Source: Amoebidium appalachense (lineage: Eukaryota; Ichthyosporea). Taken from it: 64,000 nucleotides of DNA. A program made the translations under genes and the position numbers. The notes under the pieces were generated by a model that was not told the DNA's origin, ran no database searches, and saw only the letters and a list, made by a program, of their open reading frames with translations. Each line of letters opens with the position of its first letter. The first letter of the stretch is position 1. The stretch lies in NCBI GenBank assembly GCA_963693365.1, contig CAVNZM010000005.1:11098001-11162000 (forward strand), written 5' to 3'. Shown piece by piece: positions 54,641-64,000 of this stretch.

Positions 54641-55098
54641 TACGTGTTTGGGTGTGTGAAGCAGGCAAGGGGGATAGGGGGAGGAGAGGATGAGTGATTA
54701 AAATGGAAACAAAAAACCGCAGGACAAAGACAAAGTAGTGCCTGGTGCTATGGGCAGTCAATCTGCGCACGAGTACAACATGTGTGGAGAAGCCCCATTC
54801 AAAACTGCCATATAATGCAAACAGACACACTGCGGAAGGGGAGGAGGTGTGAGGGTTGATTTTCCATTGCATATTAAGGAAAGGCCACGGGGATGGGGGC
54901 GAAACAGTGTCATGGCCCAAGTACATCACATAACTGATGTGCGGTGTGGTGGGGTGGGATGTTGGAGGTGCGTGCGTGTGTTTTGAGGGGGGGGGGGGGG
55001 GGGGGGGGGGGGCACCTCTGCAACCTTATGAACCTGGTACGAAAAACTACAAGGCTACAGTCACAATAGATACCAATGCAAGAAGGTGGGGTGTGAGG

Positions 55099-55136
<38 letters not shown>

Positions 55137-56602
55137 GCAGTCAAGGACACGTACGTGCTTGACCTGGGGGCAGTTGTTGACGGCCTCATCGACAGTCTTC
55201 TTGAGCTCAATGACCTTGCCACCACGCAGACCCTGGTCGGCAGTGATCACGTGCGTGGAGTTGGCTGGGGTGTGGTTTGTTAGCGACCATATATGGGTGT
55301 TTCCTGATATGGTAATGGCTCTGTCATCCCTCCCTCCCTGCACACACATCCACACTTGCACATATCCAGGGGCTTTCTACTTACCCCCCCCCCCCCCGCG
55401 CCTGATAAGTGCACGCGCGCTCGTCAGCAAGCCATGATTAGGAATAGAAGCCCATGAAGGGTGGGGGGGGGGGGGATAGAGGGAGAGGGAAGGGGCATAC
55501 CATCGTTGATGCGGCTGGCAAGACCCTCAGCACTGAAGCCAGCAAACACGACACTGAAAGGGAATAGAGTGTCAGACAGGAACTGCATGCACGTTGTTCC
55601 TCTTCTTCCTTTCTCAGCGAGGCCGGGGAAGGGGGGGGGGGGTTTTGAATGCGTCAAAAAGTACGAAGTACACGAGAACAAACGGATAACACGATGCAGA
55701 ATGCAAGCCATACATAAAGAGTATGCATAATAAGCAGAGCCCATCCTCAGGGGGGGCCCACGTCATCCACAGTACCCGAGTTTCGACCTATTCGGGGGGG
55801 GGGGGGGGGGAAGAGGAGAGGAAGAGTGTGCAAGGTATAAAAGGTGCCCCCGGCTGCTCTTCATATTGATAAATAGCACCAGTAAGGACAGGCTGGGGGC
55901 GGGGGCGGGGGGTTCGAGGGGAAGTACAGGAATTCCAAGGACATGGTGATTAACATCCTGTATAAAATGTGGTGGGTGGGTGTGGGTTGCAGGGCGGGAG
56001 GGGATGGGGGTGATGCATTTAACTTGCTTGGGCTTGTTTAAGAGAGGCCAGAATAGGGGATGGGGTTGGGGGCAGTCATGGTGCTATTGTTTTTTTTGTT
56101 TTTGTTTTTGTTTTTTTTGTTTTTGTTTTTTTTGGGGGGGGGGGGGAGGTAGATTGTTCATCGAGTACTTTCCAGCCAAAGAAGCGGTTAGAGGGGAGGG
56201 AGGGAGAATACCTGTGAGCAGCACCCAGGCGGGCGCAGGCCAACATGGCATAGACGGCCTGGGGCATCATGGGCATGTAGATGGTCACCACGTCGTACTT
56301 GCGCACACCGGCACGGCGCAGGGAGTTAGCCATCTTGCACACCTCGGCGTGCAGCTTGTGGTAGGTGATGAACTCGGTCTGGCCAGGCTCGTCCTTCTCC
56401 CAGATGAGGGCAACCTGGTCGGCCTTGGTCTTGAGGTGCGCGTCAATGCAGTTGACTGGTGGTGGTGGTGGGGGGGGTGGGGGGGGGGGGGGAAGAGGGA
56501 AGAAGGAAGAGGGGAGGGGGAGAGGGGGTGTTAGTGTACTGTCGAGTATGGAACTTGCAGGCACTGAAAGGAGATTTGGCAAATATTATGATGTGTGTGT
56601 GT

Positions 56603-56633
<31 letters not shown>

Positions 56634-58119
56634 AAGGGGAGGAGGGGAGGAAGGGGGGGGGGGGGGGAGGGGGGGGTAATAGAGTGTGTTTAACAGTACA
56701 AGCACAAGTGTAGAAGCAACACCGGAAGACTAACAACTCCCTTTCCACAACTAATAAAAGCATCCACGCAGCACAAGCTTAAACTATTAATTGACTAGCC
56801 CTAGTGACATTTCGAGGACTTACACAAGATATGTGGCAGTTGGTACTGGAGGAAAGTCCAACAAAGCTTACAGCCACAGGAGAACAAAGAAAAAGATACA
56901 AAAGGCGATCTAACGCAAGTGCAGGCCTGTATGACGGGCCATCTCGATCGTGAATCCCTACACAATTCTAACCTCCTGACCATGAACCCAAACCCCTCAT
57001 CGTTTCACATCTGAGCGGGGGTGGGCCTCTCTTACCGGAAGCGTTCAGGCGGCCGCCCATGAACCAGCTGATAGCACCCTCGGTCAGGTTGCTACCGTTG
57101 ACCTGCAGCAGATGGATCAGTAACAGGAAAAGAGCCATGTTTGCTAGGGAGTGAGATGGGCGGATACTGGTGCAGGGGGGTGACGGATGCAACGAGAAGG
57201 CGAGAGAATTGGTCCATGAAGGCTTCGAAAGTTTGTTGGGGAAAAAAAGCGTTACTAAGTAAGGCTGAGTTGTGGCATAACATAGAACTGACGTATCCGC
57301 CAGTTGCTCGTCCCACCTCTTCCCCCCCCCCCCCCTCCCCCAAGCTGCCAACCACGACTACTTACGAAGTCGTAGGGGCGCTCCCAGTGAATGTGCTTCT
57401 TGGCCATCTCATCCCAGAACTCGTCGGGGTTGGCGATGGACCTCCGGTACATGGCCCGGTAGGCGCGAGACCCACCTATCCCGTACATCAGTTAGGCAAT
57501 AAACAAGGCACACACCCTAAACGGATGCAATAGCAGTTTTGCGACGTTTGCCATCGCCGTCTGGCAAGCTGAACCGGCCCTCATAGTTCTTCAACACTAC
57601 AGCTGTTAACTAACAGCAGCAATCCTCAACGGGTAGCAAGAAGAGACAGGCGGAACTGTGGAGCGAGTACAAAAAGCGCGGCAGGGAGAGCAGAGATTAC
57701 CTGCAATGGGCAGCTTCTCGGCATAGCTGTGGTCGTTCTTGAACAGCATACTAGGCTTGCTGGTGCTGAACCGAGCCACCCCTGCAGCCCCACCCTCAGT
57801 ATCCATACCCCTTAAATGCCAAGAGAAACATGGCGCTGCTGCTATTTCTCTTCGCCTCCGTTTTTAAAAGCTCTGCGTTTTGAAGTTACGAGTGGAATAC
57901 TCAACTCAAGCGCAGTCGTTTCTACGGCCATTTTGTTACATTGTGCAGTGGAATCATGCAACTTCCACCAACAAGCGTTTAGTGCAGAACGTTCTCTCTC
58001 ACAAGCGTTTACACACCCATCAGCTCTAATAAATGGGAAGGCTTCGAAGGGAACATACGTTGGGTGGCGGCCACGCGCAGAGCGCGGGAGGCGGGGGCAA
58101 CGACTCTACCGACAGCCAT
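49884..58119 (-). CDS. ACS: Acetyl-CoA synthetase (AMP-forming), with presequence
   Basis: Seventeen exons, minus strand: 58119-58059, 57781-57701, 57475-57366, 57102-57036, 56455-56212, 55553-55501, 55264-55155, 54591-54511, 54114-53974, 53624-53477, 52928-52862, 52516-52446, 52163-51985, 51558-51445, 51167-51010, 50665-50466, 50026-49884 (TAA). All phases agree, giving 675 residues. It makes acetyl-CoA from acetate, ATP and CoA. Motifs: [10 protein letters not shown] (about 98-107), the P-loop-like [11 protein letters not shown] (about 289-299), [31 protein letters not shown] (about 438-446), [12 protein letters not shown] (about 542-553) and [16 protein letters not shown] (about 630-645) with the catalytic, normally acetylatable lysine. 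The N terminus [20 protein letters not shown] is basic and lacks acidic residues, suggesting mitochondrial import. Two introns carry copies of the dispersed SINE-like repeat. Confidence 0.97.
50163..50262 (-). repeat. Dispersed SINE-like repeat, copy 2 (truncated)
   Basis: Lies in the last ACS intron, inserted after a G run. It matches the reverse complement of the right two thirds of copy 1, ending at GGGCTCTGCTTATTATG in copy 1 orientation, and lacks the CGAAACTCGGG end. Confidence 0.92.
53878..53972 (+). repeat. Short degenerate minisatellite
   Basis: Four copies of CATTCCACTGT with spacers of 10 to 20 bases (CACGCC, ACACG, CAACGCCC), adjacent to the ACS exon 53974-54114. Confidence 0.8.
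54186..54238. repeat. Perfect 14-bp inverted repeat in an ACS intron
   Basis: GGGTAAAAGTTGGT (54186-54199) and ACCAACTTTTACCC (54225-54238) are perfect complements. The loop region holds a direct repeat of CACCCCTCACC. The neighbouring bases carry several ATGGGTAAGAA-like units. Confidence 0.9.
55643..55794 (-). repeat. Dispersed SINE-like repeat, copy 3
   Basis: Reverse complement of copy 1 over its full extent with few changes (a short deletion near TATCGATATCC). It lies in the ACS intron between the 56455-56212 and 55553-55501 exons and is preceded by a G run. Confidence 0.93.
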
Positions 58120-58172
58120 GGTTACTCCCAGACACACCCAGGCTCAACACGGTCCTTTAGGCCGCACATAGG

Positions 58173-58179
58173 TTTTATA
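58173..58179 (-). promoter_or_regulatory. TATA box of ACS
   Basis: TATAAAA on the minus strand about 55 bases before the ATG at 58119. CCAAT in minus orientation (GATTGG on plus at 58393-58398) lies about 215 bases further upstream. Confidence 0.6.
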
Positions 58180-59451
58180 CCCGCAACGTCTTGAAAGAAG
58201 GGGGACAACATAAACATAAGACAGCATGATGCTAACTAAAGTAAAATGTACAGGACTTTAAAGCGGTATTTTAATGTTTATAACTAATTGCTTAAGGTGG
58301 CGAACGCATAAATAGAATGTAAATATGTTTGTTGTCTTTGCCAACTTGAAGCCAATCAAACGAGGCCTACCAAAAAAGGCTTCTGCCCACGCGATTGGAC
58401 GCTGGTCCGCGGGTGGGAACGGCCGAAAGCCACTTGTTTGTAGTAACAAAGGGGATTATGAAAAGAGTACAAAAAACTCGAATTCGATGACAAAGTGCCA
58501 TTTTCGCTTTTTTTGCCTTTAGAAAACTGGTGTATTTTGCCTTGCACATGTGATGTGATTATAAGCTAAGTTAATTAGCTAACCAACAGTTACCAACTGA
58601 TCACTCTTTTTGCTCTTTTTTGTGATCAGTGAGCTTATCTTGAGGAGTGCAAATACCATAAAAGAAGCAGCCTGATCCCAAGGTTCCAACTCTATTCTCT
58701 AGACTAGAGAGTTGCATACAACATCAAGCAAACACATAACATCAACCATTATTTGATTATTTACATTATCTGAATTAATAAAATATTTCTATGCTAAATG
58801 CTAAAGACATGAGAGTTTTTCCGTAGAATGTTTTACAAACATGGTAACCAGATAATTGGTGTTTGTCAACAAACGAGCTGATTGGTAAGAAAAAATCTTC
58901 ACCAGCCAATCATACCAGAGAAAGTCGCCATCCAATTAGAAACGCGCACTAAAAGCATTGGTATATAGTAGTAGGCGTCGGCCCAATCGCTCACAAAACA
59001 ACAACGTTTTCAGTTTGGTTCGTGAACTGACGTGAGACTGTGGGTCTCCCTTCAAAGTCTGGATAAATGGAAATCATAAGCTTCAAAAAAAATAAGAAGT
59101 AAAATAAGAGGTCTGGTGGCACCATGCAATAGGGCAATGTCGATCGTGCCGTGACTGTTTGTTGAGTCTTTTAGTTGGGACCTCAAACATAGACATTGCA
59201 ATTGCCATTGCCATGCAATCTTTTGTACACATATGCACACATATACAGCCTGGACATACAACCATGAAGACGCAGTCTAATTAACACAGGCACACACGCA
59301 CACGCACACGCACGAGTACACGTGCGCACACGCACACGCACACAGACACACACACACACACACAGGCACACACAGGCACACACGCACACGCAACAGTACA
59401 CGTGCGCACACGCACACGCACACAGACACAGACACACACGCACGCACACAC

Positions 59452-59503
<52 letters not shown>

Positions 59504-60960
59504 TTTGATTAGCACGTACCGAACACATATGCACTCACATGCACATACACCGATAGCTGATGGATCGGCCCAAACTAGTACTTGCATGGCTTCACCGTGA
59601 CACAAGCAAGCCTAACACACATACACACACTTTCACATGTTCGTTCGCATGCAAGCACAAGCGCCCGCTCGCGCGCACACATAAACAAACACGCACATGT
59701 ACACATGTACACACACACACACACACACACACAAGTACATATGTAGATGGTGTACACATGTCAGCACACACAGACAGACAGACACACCGCGCACACACAC
59801 ACAGTGTACAAATGCCAGGCACATACATACTCTCATACTCACAAACACACCCACTTTTTTAGTGTAGTACCACGGTGCCCATACAATGTATTACCCCGAC
59901 CGCCGGTAGATTCAAACCCGGCCACACATGGCTGCAAACACTACCAGGAAACCTGTAACTTTTGCATGCACGTGCGTTTGCACACACAGACACACTCACT
60001 GCGGCCAAGCAGCACAATGTGATACGACATATATCCATACCCACACAAGGCACAAACAAAGCACACACAATTACACACACGTATACAAAGTTTTAACACT
60101 TACGCACACACACACACACATACACACACACAGTCGACATGTTTACACACCGGCATATATGTACACACGACGTTTAAAACCAAATCGCAACCTGTGGTAA
60201 CTGTCAACGTACATTAGCACACACAGCCTGCAAGCTGATCTTCCACACACACACACACACACACAGGACCTGTGACATATGCTTGTGTGGGGGAGCGTCA
60301 GTATTGGTGCATGCTTCTGTATATGCACACTGGGGTGTGGATGATTATTCCCACAAGATGACGCTAAGGTCTATGGCCTTACACGCTAGTCAAAACCCAA
60401 TTGCAAGTTTTCTGTCGCCTAATGTTGCTGACCGTTTTAGATCGAAAACTTGTTACGTACCAACTGCAAAAACCTCATCACTGATAAGTTATGTGAGTAA
60501 TCCTCCATCTCATGATCATAGTTTATAACCATTGATCTTATTTTGATCTGCCCCCCGCCTCCAATTCCCCCAAACCACCACGCATCGCACACAAAGCACT
60601 GCCCTGTGGAATTCCAGAGGCCTGTGCCCGTTCATTCAGCTACCCCCTCCCTCCTCCCCCCTCCTTCCCCCCCTCACCCCCTCCCCCCAGCTACCTTCTG
60701 AGGTAGCTCTTATTTTTCAAGTGTGCAAACAAGGGGCCGCGGACGTTGCCGGAGAGGGGCTGATCACGTGACTCACCTACCCTTGAAAACTAGACAGCGT
60801 CGATTCATTCGTACATAGGCTGGAGGGCACGGTCAGGACGTGCCAGCCCTCCCCCTTTCCTCTCCATAGAGAGCAATCACGGACAAGGGGTTGGGCTTCC
60901 CGAGCTTTTTCCCCCTCCAAACATCATTCTCCTTTTGATATTTCTACTCCCTCGATCATG
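58180..60960. other. Intergenic region right of ACS
   Basis: AT-richer sequence to about 59270, with a 9-bp inverted repeat ACTGATCAC/GTGATCAGT at 58597-58630 and CCAAT plus TATATAG elements at 58908-58972. Compound CA repeats at 59284-59499 and scattered CA sequence to 60270 follow. I find no supportable gene. Confidence 0.45.
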
Positions 60961-60972
60961 CCACGGCGGTTT

Positions 60973-61172
60973 CTACACAAAGTTGTCTCGATGTTGTAGC
61001 CACAATGTATGCAAAGGGCCACTTAATTGAATCAGTCGACATTTTTCAGGTATTTCTGACATCGTGTTTTTCTTGCTGTGCACCAAAACCGGAGCGTTGC
61101 TGCCATGGCCAGCCTTATCCTCCAATTGTACCGCATACAAAATTCCGGACCCCACGACACCAAACACACCCC
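60973..61172 (-). CDS. Possible terminal coding segment, unrecognised
   Basis: A minus-strand frame of about 65 residues before its stop, outside any simple repeat, with balanced composition (SGILYAVQLEDKAGHG; MSEIPEKCRLIQLSG). Upstream it runs into a G/C homopolymer block, so no joined exon can be proposed. It may be the last exon of an unrecognised gene or chance. Confidence 0.22.
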
Positions 61173-61246
61173 TTTTGGACCCCCCCCCCCCCCCCCCTGG
61201 ATAGAGATCTATGGATAGGAGAGGTATGGTCAACCCCCCCCCCCCC

Positions 61247-61282
<36 letters not shown>

Positions 61283-61353
61283 CCCCCCCAGCGCCCCGGC
61301 CCACCACCACCACCACCACCACCACCACCGCACACCACACACACACACCACAC

Positions 61354-61389
<36 letters not shown>

Positions 61390-61606
61390 CACACGTGCAC
61401 ACACACACATAGTGGGAGTGTGTCCAGCCTGTCCGTAGCATTTGTGCAATAAATTTATGCTAATCAGATCTATTTTTTTGTTTTTTTTGGTTGGGTGGGT
61501 GGTGGTGGGGGGGGGGGGAGGGGGGCAAACGTGTGTGCACACCTTCCCCCCTCCCCCCCCCCTCCCCCCCTTTCTAAGACTCTTTCTCTCTCTCTCTTTC
61601 TCCGGA

Positions 61607-61653
<47 letters not shown>

Positions 61654-62292
61654 CCCCGCCCTCCTCTTTAATCCAGTAAAAAACTCCAAGCCCAGCCCGG
61701 CAGCAATAGTCAGTGAAGTCAAAATTATTAATGAATATCAGTACAAAATTTTAAACCCCATTCAACTCCAGCTGCAGCCCGTTTCAACAGCCAAAGCCTA
61801 ACTGCACGTACCACAATTGTATTGTGTGCCAGCCCTGCCAACCCAGCACCACCATATGCATGTGGCCATCAATCTAAATTAGAGGCACACGTGTGTAATG
61901 ACGACATCAAAAGTGGAACCTTTCCGTTTCACTTCTTACACAAGGAGTGCCACTTACACCCACACAATTGATTAAGATGTGCCTAACTGCACGTGCCAAC
62001 GTCACACCCCCCTAAGTTATTATAACGTCATAACAATTGCCGAACCGAGGCCTCAAAGCCTCAGGTTACTTGGACTCATATAGGTAGGGGTAGCTATCAA
62101 TTGCTGACTGTTCTTCCATCAGATTCTGTCCTATTTAGGACTCATTCCTCCTCCTCCCCTCCCCTCCCCCCCCCCCTCCCCCCCCCCCCCCCCCTTCCGA
62201 ACGTCCCCCCCGACACCACGCATATCTAAGCCACAATTAGCAATAAAGGCAACCTTGTTTGTCCAAGGAAATACTGTCCCCCCCTCACTCCC

Positions 62293-62293
<1 letters not shown>

Positions 62294-62352
<59 letters not shown>
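62294..62352 (+). repeat. C homopolymer (59 bases)
   Basis: Among the longest C runs in the window. Other long C runs nearby are at about 61608-61652 and 62542-62590. Confidence 0.85.
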
Positions 62353-62353
<1 letters not shown>

Positions 62354-62541
62354 CCTGCCCCCCCTTGTCCCCCATCCTGCACCCCTCACCCCTCCCCCCT
62401 CCCCCCTCCCCCCCCTTCGATCCCCCCGTGGCGGTGAAGAAACACTTCTCAAATCAATCATATGTCTTAGTCATCAGTTTGAAGTGTCTCAACTTCATTT
62501 AACCCCCCCTCCCCCCCCCCCTCTCCCCCCCCCCCCCCCCC

Positions 62542-62592
<51 letters not shown>

Positions 62593-62632
62593 TGGCCCCT
62601 CTCCCCCCTCCTCCCTCTCTTTCCACCCACAC

Positions 62633-62757
62633 CTCGAAAACCAGGGCTGCCCTTTCCTTCACCCCGGAACACCAATGCACGGTCAAACACACCCACGGTG
62701 GTTGTGATGTCGATTGCAGCCCACCAAAACCCAGCTGCCCGGCACTCATCCATCGTT
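62633..62757 (-). CDS. Possible exon, unrecognised
   Basis: A minus-strand open segment with coding-like codons (DECRAAGFWWAAIDITTT; VFDRALVFRGEGKGSPG), followed by a donor-like CGAG/GTGTGG of the kind used elsewhere in the window. No clear acceptor and no family match. Confidence 0.27.
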
Positions 62758-62874
62758 TCCACACACATCTTCACATGTACATGCACACGGCCATCGTGTT
62801 CAGACCCACACCAAGTGCTCAATACACACGTGTGCACACATATATGTACACGCACACACACACACACACGCAAG

Positions 62875-62910
<36 letters not shown>

Positions 62911-63592
62911 ACCACACACACACACACACACACACACATGCACAATAAAATTGAACTTTCGCGCTTACTGGTAGCAGCAAATGGGCACTTCGAAGCAGAT
63001 GGTTGAACATGGGCAGACACAGGACGCAAATAGTCTCCAGTTTGACTTGATAAGCAAGTGCACCGGTTTATTGGCCATTTTTGCATTAATGGGTTTACCA
63101 TCCAAATGTACTTACAAGGTGCTACTTATAGTCTACGTATGCACACGTCTATAAACACGAGTTATTGCAGTGCAATGTACATCACCAAGGTTTTTTTTGT
63201 TTGTTTATATATATATTTTGTTTTGTTTTCCCGTAATGGGTTTAATTTATGCTGCGAAACCTATACACCAGATCTATATATATTTCCACAAATGGCACCT
63301 AAACAGCATATTCATATTTTTACACATATATCAAAGCATATTACATGGTCACGCGCCAAAACTTTAGTAGTGAAAAGACAATTTTGGCTTTGTAAAAATT
63401 TGCGACTCATGCCAATGGCCATCCAACTCACACCCCCCTAAAAAAAGGAATAAAGAATAAAAGAGGAAGAGAAATAAGCCCCTTGTACACATCATAAGCT
63501 GTTTGGAGCGGATAGAAACAAACGACGGTAGCACCAAGAAGCCAATCAAATGTTTTCTGTAAGTCTGGCAACATCCAAATTGTTATTCTCCT

Positions 63593-63644
63593 TACAGTTG
63601 CTTTACTAAAGCCCCCAAATATCGGCGATGCATATGGGGAAAAT
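63593..63644 (-). CDS. Possible exon with consensus splice sites
   Basis: The minus strand shows a strong acceptor (GTCTGTTTCTTTTCAG) at 63645 and a donor GTAAGG at 63592 around 52 bases that are open in two frames. The surrounding frame 63428-63670 also reads through as a hydrophobic peptide. A gene running leftward from here is possible; I cannot identify it. Confidence 0.25.
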
Positions 63645-63765
63645 CTGAAAAGAAACAGACGAAAGATCAAAGCACAGCACCAAGCCCTACCACCACATCC
63701 ACCCCATTTTACAGCTATACCTCCCTCACTTCACAACTAGAAACTTTTCTCCCAGGTCCGATGAG

Positions 63766-63944
63766 CCAATCAAAACACTGCCAGCCGTCCAGCCAATCAG
63801 CCGTCTGCGCTTGTGCTTTCCATTTGCATGCCTCCACCAATCACAATCCTCCGATGCATCTTCTTTCCGACCGCCCGTGGTCTTACCCTACACCCCATAA
63901 TTCAAGTCAGATGCTACCCTGGCATTTATTGCCCAGTATAAAAA
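63766..63944 (+). promoter_or_regulatory. CCAAT/octamer/TATA promoter for a gene beyond the right edge
   Basis: Three CCAATCA boxes (63766-63772, 63793-63799, 63837-63843), an octamer-like ATTTGCAT (63822-63829) and TATAAAAA (63937-63944) stand in plus orientation within 180 bases, about 55 bases before the window ends. The gene itself is not in view. Confidence 0.6.
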
Positions 63945-64000
63945 GACGTGGGGTGCAACACCCCCCCCCCCCCCCCCCCTGGCCCCACATCACCGTTCCT

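Overview
The window is nuclear DNA of a eukaryote, probably a microbial alga or protist. Five kinds of evidence support this: genes split by many GT-AG introns, TATA and CCAAT promoter elements, AATAAA signals, a mitochondrial-type presequence, and an extreme load of simple repeats ((CA)n/(GT)n, (CT)n and G or C homopolymers of up to about 60 bases). I could not fix the lineage from sequence alone. Most long open frames in the window are translations of these repeats and are not genes.

Layout, left to right. 340-15867 (+): a leucine-rich-repeat protein with RAD7-like features in at least 18 exons; its 5' end lies outside or is unrecognised, and one intron holds a near-perfect 83-bp tandem array. 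17531-22110 (+): a six-exon D-2-hydroxyacid dehydrogenase. 22310-25617: an element bounded by inverted repeats of about 310-345 bp, followed by a second inverted-repeat pair (25742-26722). 29704-31098 (+): an intronless UNC93/DUF895-type membrane protein. 33164-40927 (+): ELP5, the Elongator subunit, in six exons. 41635-43030 (-): a second UNC93-like copy in inverted orientation, with one frameshift. 45152-45627: a MITE-like element inserted at the edge of a CA tract. 46493-48762 (-): a secreted calcineurin-type phosphoesterase in two exons. 49884-58119 (-): acetyl-CoA synthetase in 17 exons with a presequence. 58180-64000: mostly intergenic, with weak exon candidates on the minus strand and a CCAAT/TATA promoter firing out of the right edge.

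I built the exon models by hand. At every junction the reading phase, the GT/AG sites and the family motifs agree. Two frames break by one extra base in a short G run (about 1173-1177 and 42165-42170), which looks more like consensus error than decay. The genes share no pathway; they are ordinary housekeeping and metabolic functions. The unusual biology is in the non-coding part: introns that often start with GT repeats and end in (CA)nG or (C)nAG, a dispersed SINE-like repeat in three copies (two inside ACS introns), and the inverted UNC93 pair with a nearly identical 5' half.
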